Positions 34,801 through 45,763 of a DNA stretch of 64,000 nucleotides are shown here, piece after piece. Origin of the DNA: Clytia hemisphaerica. Lineage: Eukaryota > Cnidaria > Hydrozoa > Leptothecata > Clytiidae. A model generated the notes under the pieces. It did not search any database and had not been told where the DNA came from. It saw only the letters and a program-made list of their open reading frames with translations. The stretch is from assembly GCA_902728285.1 (NCBI GenBank), contig CACVBU010000194.1:806001-870000 (forward strand). The letters run 5' to 3'. The position numbers and the translations under genes are program-made. Every line of letters starts with the position of its first letter. Position 1 is the stretch's first letter.

Positions 34801-37800
34801 GATATTTGAATTATGAAGACTACCGCTCCTCGAATAAAAATACACCATTCGGCGCCCTTTGCATTTTAGAGTTATTAGTTGCGACAGACTTTCAAAGATA
34901 TCGAACTTCAGGCTTGCAACGCTTCTTGAAGGGGATAATCAGCTACTGTAGTTTACATCTTCAGATATTTTATAAAGTTGCTTATTTTCCAGTGTCCATA
35001 AAGTCAATCAAATCTACTGTTTTTCTTTGATTTTAAATTTAAACATACCATGGAAAACCTAAATTAGCGACTCTTAGTTCTAATATTTTATACTTTGCTG
35101 TCCTATAAAAGTTTAAAGAATATATAACTTGAAATTCATTCCAATAATTTTTCAGAGGATTGGTGCACCCTTACATCGGTGGAACAGACGCTGGATCCGA
35201 AGGGAAATGGAGATGGAATGACGGAACAACCATGGCTTACAAGAAGTGGTTGCCTAATCAGCCGGACAATGCTGGCGGAAAGGAGCACTGCATGCATTTG
35301 TGGAAATCGAACACTGGATGGAATGATATCTTTTGTGGTAATAAGTACAACTTCGTTTGCAAAATGTCACAATTCCATGGGAAGGTTTATTACGTTTCCA
35401 CGGTTAAAAAGAATCATGATCAAGCAGAAAGTCATTGCAAAACAATGGGAGGTAATCTGGTCACTATCCATAGTCAAGCTGAAAATGATTACGTTCACAA
35501 AATGGCTAAATCGAGGTGAGTGTGAACAGGGTTTACCTACTATATAACGTCGAACGGATCAATCGATAAGCGTACAGTCCGTTATTCGACTCTTAAAGGC
35601 ACAGTCGAGTTTCGAAGGGACTGGTAGTGAATTTACTTTGGAAATGACGTCCAAAATTCTTTGAAACAACTTTGACATTATGACGTCACTCCTTCCTAGT
35701 AAACTCAAGCTCAGTCTCCTCCGCTTTAAAAGTCGAGAGGTTTGTAGACAGGAGTATAAAGTATAACCAAATATTCAAAACTTGCCCAACTCTTCCCTGT
35801 CACGAATTTATATACATACTTGTTTCGTATTACTTACTAATTCCCATACTCCGAAAGTACAAGTTAAATGGGGATTTAAAGTATAGTTTTAAATCAGAGT
35901 TTAAATTTATTTCGGCACTATACGCCCTCCGCCCTTTAGCCTTGGATGATGTGTATGTGTATGTTAGGGAGCGGTCATGCATAAAGTATCTACTAGAGGG
36001 GGGTGGAGGATATTTTGAAAAATCCAAAAAAAATTTCGCACCCCCTCCCCTAACCTGGAAAAAATTTTCGAACCCCCCCTCATAAGGCCCAATATTTTTT
36101 CGCACCTCCCCCCCCCCTACTAAGAAAATTTTTACGCGAAAAAGAATTCATCCAGATGCGGTACAAAGAGTATTATTTGTTTGTATGACAGTTTTTTATG
36201 TCAAAATAAGGTAAGGGAGAGTTTAGCCCTGTTAAGTTAGAGTATAACAGGGTTAAGACAAGAATCATCAAGTGGTTTTCTCTGAGCTTCTGTAAAATTT
36301 GGAAAAAAATACGGCTTATTTTCCCCAGTAGCGACCTGACTTAATTTTCTGGAGGTGCAAACTGTGAAATTGGCGCCCCTGGTATTTTTTGTCCTTACTT
36401 GCGCCCTCCATTATTAAGTGAAAATATTAAACTGTAAGGAGCAGTATGGTTGAAAGTAACGCCCGGAATCTTTGAGTCAAAAAACTTTGGAATTAGTTTT
36501 TTGTAATTTGAAATGTTAAGGTGTTTTGACATTAGCAGATACTAAGGAGGCGCAACAATGGTTTGCGCCAACGGGCGAAAATTTCAATCTTTTTCACCAC
36601 CATTTTAGCTAAAAGACACTTTGTTTTGACAAATTTCTTTTAAGAAGTACTTTTTCAAACCACTCTGATGAGCTGCGAGAGCCACTAATTTACTTCCCTC
36701 ACCTAGCTCAATGTTACAAACCAAAAGGGCAAGGCGATGATGCCCAACTAATGCCAATATGAAATGTACATATATCCAATAAGATAAATTATGAGTTGTC
36801 GGCCTTAAGGCCGAATAATTTTTGAAATCTTCAAACGTAAAACTATGAAATTAGACTTCCTACATTTTCTCTTCAGTTTCCCAAAAAAAATTGGAACCCC
36901 CCCTAAACCCTCAAAAAAATTTTGGAACCCCCCCTAAACCCTCGAAAAAATTTCGAACCCCCCCCCTAGAATCCTCCACCCCCCCCCCTGGTAGATACTT
37001 TATGACCGCTCCCTTAAGAAGCACAACGATATAGACTGATATACATTTCATTTTTGCCATAGTGTGTTTATTTAAGTTCAAAGGATAATCAGGCTGATCA
37101 TCCAAACATTTTTAAAAATTAACAGTCCACCAGTTTTCACGATGTACTCTATAAAAAATACTGTGTAGTGGATCTGAGAAGATGAGTGCTCAAAATTTAT
37201 GCCGGAAAGTGTTTTATAGAAGGAAATTTATTCATTCGTTATAAATTTTGAACCACCACTGCCAGTTAAATAAAATATAATCACATTCGTTATTTTTTCC
37301 TTCCTTAGAGGATACCTTGACGTTTTCATCGGACTTCGTGACGTCAATAAGAATGGTCAATTCTCTTGGGTTGATGGCAGCAAAGTCGTGTTTACTGATT
37401 GGCAAAATGGAGAACCGAATTTCAAAGGGAAAGAGAACTGTGCCGTCTATCAACACATCAACTTAGCCAAACATGGATGGAATAATATTTACTGCAGTGG
37501 TGTTAAACAATACATCTGTAAATACCAACCCGATATCTTGGTTTACACCTCAGGTAGGTTCTAATAATGCTTTCTCATATCCTGCGCTGTAACCGTAAAA
37601 CTCTTCGGATAAGCAAGGCCAAATGCTTGTGAAAGTTATAAAAACTATGGTGCTTTTCAACAAGACTGGCAGTCCGTTATTTTTTAAACATTGCTCTTTA
37701 GAGAAAAAGATACGGTATAGTAAAAAGAGAAACTTGTTGGAAGGATAATTAATGCTGAACAGCTTGCTGCAAACCAAGAATTTCCTCAAAGTTTAAAAGG

Positions 37801-40427
37801 AAGATGAAAAAAGAAGAGGAAAAAAATATTTTTTATACTGGAACAAAAACTTTCGCTGAAATATTATTCAAAAGATATAACCGCACCTAGAGAGGTCTAA
37901 ATAGGCGCCAGATATGATTGTCAGAGTTTTAAGATCATAGGAAGAATTAAGGACAATATTTTGTAGAAAACTGTAGCAGTAATGAGGTCTACACATGTGG
38001 GACCGTGAAATCCCTAATAGTTCGGAAATAACTAATTCATGGAGTGACCTTCCCGTGTTCTTGCAGAATCACTTTGCCCAAAAGAACGTGGATTTTGTGT
38101 CCGGTCTGACGGTGCCGATCAAAAAAGTGGAGTAATCAAGGTGAACGCCCTAGATGGAAATACAGACCAACATCAAAAAGATTGTTTGAAGAAATGTCAT
38201 GCGCACAAAGGAGCTACTGGATGTGAAGTGATTTGGAACCAACACAATCGAGGATGTTATATCCACACACAATCTATCGCCAGAGGGAATAACGTGGATA
38301 GACATTACTGCTGGGTTTTCTCCAAATGCGCCCAAGGTTAATATGAAAAAGCTTAAAAAAGAGATCAGATTCTGACCCGAATTGCTGTAACTTAGAATTC
38401 AATTTCAATAAAGTTACGCCCTTATTATCAATTTTATCATTCAAATATTTTTGCAGGTGACAAATTCGTTCCACACGGTGAAGCCAGTTATTATTTCTCG
38501 GACAACAAAGTGAATTATAATGACGCCGATGCTGCTTGTCACCACATCGGTGGTTTCTTGGCTAGTGTGCACTCTGCTGCTGAAAACAAATTCATATCTG
38601 ATGAAGCAAAACGAAGGTAAGAATTACATTTGTTACCATTCATTAAAACTCATCATGTGAACAGAGTCTTAGGTTTAGTGCATGATAATGATTGGCTTCT
38701 CCTTACATGGGTGGCTCGTCATTGGTTCAGGAGTCGTCTCGTTAGTACCACACACGATCATTTTTGCAGGGGAGTCACAATTCGAACCTATATAACTATA
38801 TTGTCTCCTTAACTCGTACAAGTTTTCTCGTCCTTTAAGTTAACAATGCCTTATAAGATAATCTCCATAACTCGAAATTTCTATAGCTCGAGGAAATTTG
38901 TGTTTCCAGTGCGTGTTATAGTTATGAGTGGCTCGATTGTACTACCTTTCAGTTTCTGAAACACTGACACAGTTTCAAGTGTATTTTCCAACGTTAGCAT
39001 CAAAGCTAGAACAGTCTCCAATCAATACCAATCGCTCCCTTTCAAGGCGGCAGATAACCAAGAAAGTATTGACTGACGGCAAATGAGCTTAGTAAAGCTC
39101 AAATTGTATAATGTATATACTAAACTCTGTATATTTAGTCATTTTGAGTTGAACATTGTTAAATATTGGACATGTGAACAACGGTGCTCCAAAAAATCAT
39201 TCATCTTTTCTTTCCATAGAAAACTTGGTAACGTTTGGATCGGTGGTAACGACAAATCACGAGAGGGTAGTTGGGTTTGGAATGACTTGACTCCTTTCTC
39301 TTACAAGAACTGGGCCAAGAATGAACCTAACAATGCTGGCAAAGGTGAAGATTGCCCAGAAATGTATGGTACAGGACATTGGAACGATCATTATTGTGAC
39401 CAAAAGAAAGCTTTCGTCTGCAAAATCTTGTACTTTAAAGGTATGTATACCTTCGAAAGGTGTGTGTCCCCATAAGATGTACAACAGGAGAAAACTTCTT
39501 CAGAGGGAGGGGGGGGAGGTATTTTGACGGGGGTGTTGCTTCAATAGGAAGATATCGTTTATTGAAAATGATTCGTCTATGGCGAGACAAATATGTGTAA
39601 GGAGGGGTGGGGACCGTACCTCGATAAGAGGAGTGGTACCATTTAGGAACCTGGTACCTGGATAGGAAGAGGACTAAACCTTGAATTGGAGTCAGTTAGG
39701 AGGTTGAATGTCAGTTGAAAATGGGTCATGTTAGGGTGGGAGAAAATATCTGAGGGGACGATGAAATGTGATCCATCAATAAATATTTTCTGCATTGTTC
39801 TCCGCCAGGAAACCGTTATTTCATTTCATCTGCCAAGAAGAATTGGTATGACGCTGAGAAATTCTGTGCAACTTTTGATGGACATTTGACCAGCATTCAC
39901 AGCAAAGAAGAAAATGATTACATTTACAACCAACTCGTCAAACGGTACGGTGTTTAAAGCACGTCATCTGTTAACGCTAACCGCTAGAACTATCTCCCTT
40001 CCAGACAAACCATCGCAAAGTACCAACGCTTAATTCTACTTACAACTGAAAAGTATACTTAGTATGAATAAATGGCAAAAGTTTGGCCTGAGAAAACCAA
40101 GCAAGACTTTCAACGTTTTAAAGATTTCCCCTTCGCACAAAACGGCCGAACTCAAAAAGGTTTCAATTTATCTAAGGCTCCTAAGCGTTGCAATATTTTC
40201 GTTTTAAATCTTTTAGAAAAATCAAGCATCCATTCGCTGGACTGAACGATCAAAAACAAGAAGGGAAATGGGTGTGGTCAGACGGAAGTGAGGTTGATTA
40301 TTTGGCGTGGTCACACCGTGAACCAAACAACCTACGAAATGAGGATTGCATGCACGTGAAATGGAAGTCCACCAAATGGAATGATATCAAATGCATGAAT
40401 AAATATCAATTCGTCTGCAAATTCTAA
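31824..40427 (+). CDS. Secreted mosaic C-type lectin (Cys-rich, TSP1, 4 CTLD, PAN-like), 12 exons
   Basis: Exons are 31824-31890, 32358-32496, 33237-33496, 34188-34364, 34637-34796, 35156-35515, 37309-37553, 38067-38336, 38457-38616, 39220-39440, 39809-39944 and 40217-40427. The sum is 2406 nt (801 aa plus stop) with consistent phases. Residues 1-20 are a signal peptide. About 24-150 form a WSC-like cysteine-rich module (CFKK...CSCKEKAF...YFAIGNYGTC). About 158-214 are a TSP1 repeat (WSEWTTC, six Cys). CTLD1 and CTLD2 span about 217-466, a PAN/apple-like module about 470-559, and CTLD3 and CTLD4 about 561-801. Sugar-site motifs are QPD (CTLD1) and EPN (CTLD2, 3, 4); WND follows in 1, 3 and 4, WNN in 2. 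No membrane anchor is seen, so it is probably extracellular, binding glycans. The exact biological role is unknown. Confidence 0.92.
31911..32168. mobile_element. Mutator-like MITE in lectin intron 1
   Basis: A 240-bp element (31920-32159) flanked by a perfect 9-bp duplication, ATTTTACAG (31911-31919 and 32160-32168). The ends are nearly perfect inverted repeats of about 90 bp beginning GAGGCACATAATCTTCGAGT; they contain repeated TCGAGTTA/TAACTCGA words. Long inverted ends with a 9-bp target duplication fit Mutator-like elements. No coding capacity. The near-perfect arms point to a young insertion. Confidence 0.88.
32516..32820. repeat. 26-bp minisatellite in lectin intron 2
   Basis: About 12 tandem units of ACCTTTTCAATCTAACTCAA plus GACCAA. 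The first unit is shorter, and later units vary at GACCAAA/GACCACA/GACAACA. It starts just after the donor of exon 2. Confidence 0.92.
35964..37016. mobile_element. Harbinger-like non-autonomous element in lectin intron 6
   Basis: A 1047-bp element (35967-37013) flanked by TTA on both sides. The ends are inverted: GGGAGCGGTCATGCATAAAG on the left, and the right end inverted reads GGGAGCGGTCATAAAG; both continue AGTATCTAC, a G-run and GTGGAGGAT. A 3-bp TTA target and G-rich ends fit PIF/Harbinger. No transposase. Subterminal GAACCCCCCCTAAACC-like units repeat at the right end. A related end occurs at 63728. Confidence 0.75.
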
Positions 40428-41200
40428 ATATTGATGACGCCATCAACTTTGGGGAAACTATTCTATCTTTGGTTACTTTTCATTTAAACTCTTTTTTGTT
40501 TCGCTTTGGTAGATGTTACCTATCTTTTTGTCAATGATTCCGTCCTCACTGTAGAAGGACATCTCTTTCTCTTGGTCTTTTTAAATTGTAGCATTTCAAT
40601 AGTTTACTGAACGTTTTAAATATCTTAATTTTTCAGAATAACTTTAATAATGTTTGCTTTCCCTTTACGTAAACTCTATACTATTTCTTCCATCAGTTTC
40701 AGCAGCCATCATTGAGCAGCACTTGTCTAATAACTACTGTATATTTCTATCTCATAACTACATAGATAACATTTTCCTCAGATGTTTTTCTTTCGAAAAA
40801 TTGTTACATGAAAAACTTACACAATTTAATCTGTTTTTTTTTCCGGGAGAGGGGGCACTCATATGATCCGGCCCATGGCATGTGCCGCCCTTAAGGGTAG
40901 GTTTTTCGAGACCCTAGAAATGCACTAGGTCTTCTTTTAGCTGGATACACGGTAAGCGTGTGTTTGTGAATTGCATTTCTGACAGTAAAATCTAATGCAT
41001 CTTTATAGTATTGACTCGCACCCATTTTGATCTGTTTTGCTATCGTGTTGACATCTCAGGCTCATCTTAAAGTGGCTTCAGCAAAATAAGATAGGAATAA
41101 TCAGACTACACGGTAAGGGTCAGAAACCTTCGGTAAATGCACTGCAAGGGTCCGATTTTGAAACCATCCCCCCCGGGTTTTGTTCCCAAAAGTCGACGAT
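40428..41200. other. 3' flank of the lectin gene
   Basis: Presumed 3' UTR and spacer. I did not find an unambiguous AATAAA close to the stop. Nothing else seen. Confidence 0.4.
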
Positions 41201-41322
41201 TTTTTGTTAGTTCGTTACATTTTCAAAGGTTGAAAATACAAAAGGGTTGTTGGTTGTTGGTTGCTGGTTGTTTTTGTTAGTTCGTTACATTTTCAAAGGT
41301 TGAAAATACAAAAGGGTTGTTG
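41201..41322. repeat. Tandem duplication with 70-bp period
   Basis: TTTTTGTTAGTTCGTTACAT and the following 32 bases occur at 41201-41252 and again, unchanged to the eye, at 41271-41322. A GGTTGTTGGTTGCTGG stretch fills the gap. Confidence 0.85.
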
Positions 41323-41863
41323 GAAGTAACAGATGTAAAAACTCCAAAGACTGATACAAAAGTTTTTCGTTGTACCACACGTAAACCGTTTAAGTCAGTC
41401 AGACAATTGGTAAATTTCTGGTGTTCTACATTTAGAAAATCCTGTTTTCCCAACAACTTCCTCGGATAAAAAAGTGATTCTTTACATCGATTCAAAAAAC
41501 TTTGAGTGTTGGAATATTTGATCCCTTCTGGCGTCTGTAAGATCAGATGATATTTCTTAAAATAGTTCTCGTCCAGGAACCTTGGATGATCAGTAGATCT
41601 TTTTCAATGCGAAGAGTTGTATGTCGGTACTAAGTGCTTGATAAAAAGGAACTTAGTTAAAGATTTTCAAATTTTATTTTAAGATTGCGGTTTAATTTAA
41701 GTCCTCATGAATTTGTGAAAAGCTACTTAAAATAACAACTATATTCCTTGTGCGCCACTCTCTTTCTAAAAATGTATAATCACACTTATAGCAATGACCA
41801 GTGAAGGTTAATATTACTGATCTGACAAATGTGAGACAACCTGTACAAGAACTTAATGGTCTT

Positions 41864-42126
41864 CCCCGGGGGGGGGGGGGTACTACCCTTTTCGACCGAC
41901 GGGGGTGCTCCGCTGAAGTTCGAAAAATGGACCTTACGCGCGACTCTAAATTTGCGAAAAAAGTGACCCTGAATGGGACTAAAATTTCAATTTTTTTCAA
42001 ATTTTCTACTTTTTCCTCTAATTTTCCCTACGCGGGATTGATTGTTCTACTCGAGGAGGTTAAAAAAAGTACCCTGACCAGAAGCGCATCCCCGTAACCC
42101 ATTTTGCCCTAGTACCGTCCCGGGGG
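41864..42126. mobile_element. Short G-run TIR element
   Basis: The left end is CCCCGGG with a long G-run then TACTACCC; the right end inverted reads CCCCCGGGACGGTACTAGGG. TCTT stands next to both ends and may be a target duplication. No coding capacity. This is a common MITE style in marine invertebrates (general recollection). Confidence 0.55.
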
Positions 42127-42369
42127 TCTTTTTGAAGAGATCAACACTTTTATAACCTGATAACAGAATAAGATGGTTTTCTTACGCGCAACGTAAAACT
42201 CTGAAGGCGCTTGGAAAATAGCCAACTGCTGAAAATAGCTATTTCGATGAAAAGAATCTTGTTACGTACTCCGTGATGTCATAAACTTACCTTTTTTCTA
42301 ATACGGTGCCCTATTTTTAAATTTTGTTGTCATCCCTAGTCCTAACAAGTGCCCTTACACATTCGAGAT

Positions 42370-42520
42370 AGCTTACCGTACTTACCAAAACAATCTAATA
42401 GCTCCCTTAACAATCCAAAAGCGCCAAAATGGCAAAAAAGGACTTTTACCGTAGAATTTTTGCGATTTTAGTGCTTTGGATTGTTAAGGGAGGGTTTGGA
42501 TTGTTATAGCTAAGTACCCT
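42370..42520. mobile_element. Small hairpin element with CCCTTAACAATCC arms
   Basis: The left arm (about 42370-42421) contains CTCCCTTAACAATCCAAAAG; the right arm (about 42473-42520) contains the complement, TTGGATTGTTAAGGGAG. Outer parts also match (GTACTTA on both arms). Related single-arm sequence lies at 11020-11086. Confidence 0.65.
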
Positions 42521-45413
42521 ATTCCTCAGCTCGTTTGTTTTCCCATTTTCCTTTAGAGCTTGAGCGTGGTGTACAGAAAACAATGGCGATCTGATGTCAG
42601 TTTACACTATTACTGATAACAATGAGCAATCGATTTGAAATACAAAAGTTGGAAAAAAATAAGGGGTGCCCTCAAAAAATTAATTCTTGCTCAAGAAATG
42701 ATGAACAGATCAATTTTGATCAAAATTCCGTCAAAAGGGGACGGTTTTACTTTCTGAATGTTTTAATGACATGTTGATGAGCAATTAATGCATGAAATTC
42801 TAATTATGCAGGATGTAAAATCTCTTTAAGTTACCGCAGGGTTTTTAATGATCAAAATTCCAAAAATATTATGCGAATTATGTAAGTGAATAAATGCGTT
42901 TCTGAACTGGAAGAGTGCCAGATTCCGCATATAAAATACTTCAGGTTTCGATAACTAAATGCTCGAAAAGTTGCTTAGAGTATTTGAAGTTAATCTGCAG
43001 GGTTCTGCGGGAAATATTGGGCTATATGTGCCTAAGTGCATCAACTTTGCATATTCTTCTCTAACTTTGGGGGATTTTTTGAAACGAGGGAACAAAAAAA
43101 TTAAACCTTCACATCTCTGGTTTCAGGCATCTTTCAAACAGAACAGAGGAGGAGTAGGGACAAATAGGAGGATCTCTTGACTTCATTCCCAACACCCTCC
43201 TGCGTAATGAAGAAACTAACCACCAACAATTCTTATATTGTCAACTGTTAAATTATATTCCCTTTGAAAAAAAGTACTTTTCGGATATGCACCAAATAAA
43301 ATTCCCGTCTAAACAACCTATCCTTATCAACGCATTTTAATTTTTCTAATTACTCAACAGTACTGATGGTACTTATTTATACAAAAGATTTTACGGTAGC
43401 AAGTTAGCTTGTTGGATATTTCGGTGAATGCTCATTTTTAATGACCCTGATCCTTTCGATTCTTCAAAAGAAAACACATAACGATTGTGTTTATCTTAAT
43501 GTCAAAAGGTTGACAAAATTTCTGACATCAAAAGTAAAACCACCCACATAGGTGAAGCAACTTTGTTACCTAGCAAATGTACATCAATATACATCAGTAT
43601 TAAACTATACTCGATGTTAGTGCTTGCGGCTTAACCATGTGCCTTTGGGCTTGACAACGAGTTTTAATGAGATTAAGATATAACTTTCTGATATTGTAAT
43701 TACTGAAGTTACCGGTGGATTACATCCAATCCATCATCAAAGAAAATTATTTCAGGATTAGGAAGATGTGACTGGCTATCAAAACTTTATAAAACTTGAT
43801 ACAAGATTTTAACAAATACGGTAGACCTTAGAAACACCTGGGCTGCTGGCATCCACCAACGGATTTGTGCTATTTTACAGAGCATTATAGTATACTACCT
43901 ACAGTTATGTGGAGGTCTGCATTTCAAACTGAACAACACCCCCTCTAAACCAAAATTTATTGTCATCTATTGCAATCACTCTTAAGCTTAAACTCTTAAA
44001 ACAAACAGCTCATCCAATAGAATACTGGCGTGTTGGTAATGTGAGCTAGTGCTTATGAACAAAAATTTGGATATCAGCCAAAAATGTTCAGCAAGTTTGC
44101 AACCACTTTCATTGATGTCAGACCTTAATGTGACTTTAACGATGTTCTGGATATTGATGCAGCATGCGACATATTTATTTTCGCGTTAAAATCCGATTTG
44201 TAATGATTTCGTGGTAATCAGAAATTTGGAATTTTTCCAATGCGAGAATCTAGTTAGCAAAATGAAAATGAAGCGTCACCTAATATCAATGTTAAGCCTC
44301 TGTTTCGAACGAAATATAAGAAAGACAATGTCACTGAATTTTACTAGCTAGCGTCAATACCTAATGGACATCAATAGAAACTGTAAAACAGACTTACAGG
44401 GTACAAATAAAAATCGAAGGGTGAAGCTAAAATTATGAAAATTTTATCTCTAAAACTTTGGATCCTAAAACACCTCCGGCCGTTGCAGTCGTTATTTCAA
44501 CTCTGTGAAGGTAATTTTTATCCCTTGGTAATGACATTCGTTTGATAGCAACCTTTGAATGTATCTGCTATACTGGGATAAGATTTGCAAAAGTTCTACA
44601 TTATCATGTTAATAGTATGTTAGCATCCAATGCGTTCCAATAGAAATTCAAAAACGGGATCCTATTCTTCTATCAGGAGAGTTTTTGAGCGCATCAAAAT
44701 TCGGCACGTTAGGGTCAGAATAGTTTTGCGCATGCGCGTGTTTTAAAGATAAGCAGATCCAGTCTGCCAACGTTTTTCATTTTCAGTTACAAAATTACAA
44801 AGATGAAATACTTTTCTAAATTTTCTTATGTACAAAATATTTAACAACAATATTCTCTTTTTTAAATAACATCAACAATAACTAATTCATATTAGGTACA
44901 AAAGCATTGCGTGGGGGTGTAGGAAATGTGGCTCATTGAAGTCCGTTATCTTCGGATATCTTCACCCTTTAACTTTATGTGTCCGGGTACTGATTTATCA
45001 AAGGGCTTGAGTGTAGACGATTGAATAATGGGAAGTGTCGACTTCCAGAACACCTCTTTCATGAACGACAAACTCTTATAAATAGATGTGTGGGTAGCTG
45101 TAACATTTCGGCGGAAAACATTTCGTGCGTCTGCACGAGGTCCTTTGTTCGACAGTGTCTGAATCAAGAAAAAAGTCTTTGCTTTAATGTCATAATTTGT
45201 TGAATTGATAATTTGATTCAGTCTACTATATCGACCATGAATGATTAATTGATTTTCACAACAAGCACTTCAAATGTGTCAACAGCAACTCTGGGAAACA
45301 TTAACTGTAATATCCAATACCATCGATGTACTTTTCGCTCCCAACAATTTTTCTGTAGTGATACGTTTTCAGGTGAGTATTTGTCAAACAGGCAGCCATT
45401 TTGATTTTTAAGT
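42521..45413. other. Spacer, no gene seen
   Basis: AT-rich sequence between the lectin gene and the peptide gene. No frame with family features or convincing splicing was found. Confidence 0.45.
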
Positions 45414-45737
45414 TCATTCTCTGAAAACGAAAAAACAGATTCTTTTGCATAACTTCTTTTGCGCGCTACATCCTTGCATGCGTCTAATCAAGACATTTCT
45501 TTGTTTACCAGCTTTGCCAGATTCATTGTCGACTGCATTCATGCTTTGAATGGTTTCTTTGATGCACGTTTGATACATGTGGCTGCATCTACATGCGCAT
45601 CTGCACGGTTGGTTGGTGTTGTTATCTCTAAAGTGAAATTGTTTGTTGATGATGCTTGCTCCACCGCTGAACGATCTACTTTCGGATAATGCCAACAAGC
45701 AGGTTATGAAGAAAACGATTGCGATAAAGTTGTTCAT
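45414..45737 (-). CDS. Secreted eight-cysteine basic peptide precursor
   Basis: A 107-codon frame starts with a clear signal peptide (MNNFIAIVFFITCLLALSES). A mature part of about 87 residues follows, with eight cysteines: a tight CRCACRC cluster near residues 43-49, then single Cys at about 58, 90, 97 and 101, and one between the cluster and the tail in CSHMYQTC context. The C-terminal part is rich in Lys and Arg (LIRRMQGC, KLCKRIC). A good acceptor (TTTCATCTTCAG, exon starting 45763) lies 26 bp before the ATG, supporting a transcript with an upstream noncoding exon. I do not recognise the family; a small defence, venom-type or signalling peptide is possible, and nothing here decides between these. 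No second copy is visible in the window. Confidence 0.72.
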   Translation of the reverse strand: MNNFIAIVFFITCLLALSESRSFSGGASIINKQFHFRDNNTNQPCRCACRCSHMYQTCIKETIQSMNAVDNESGKAGKQRNVLIRRMQGCSAQKKLCKRICFFVFRE

Positions 45738-45763
45738 CTTTGTTTGTTGATTTTGTTTTTTTT

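Noticed and set aside
38790-38905. Another copy of the TAACTCGA Mutator-like MITE
   Set aside because: A few TAACTCGAAA words occur but no paired ends or target duplication could be found.
41692-42097. Two overlapping frames of about 100 codons
   Set aside because: They lie over a G-run transposon and have no recognised motifs.
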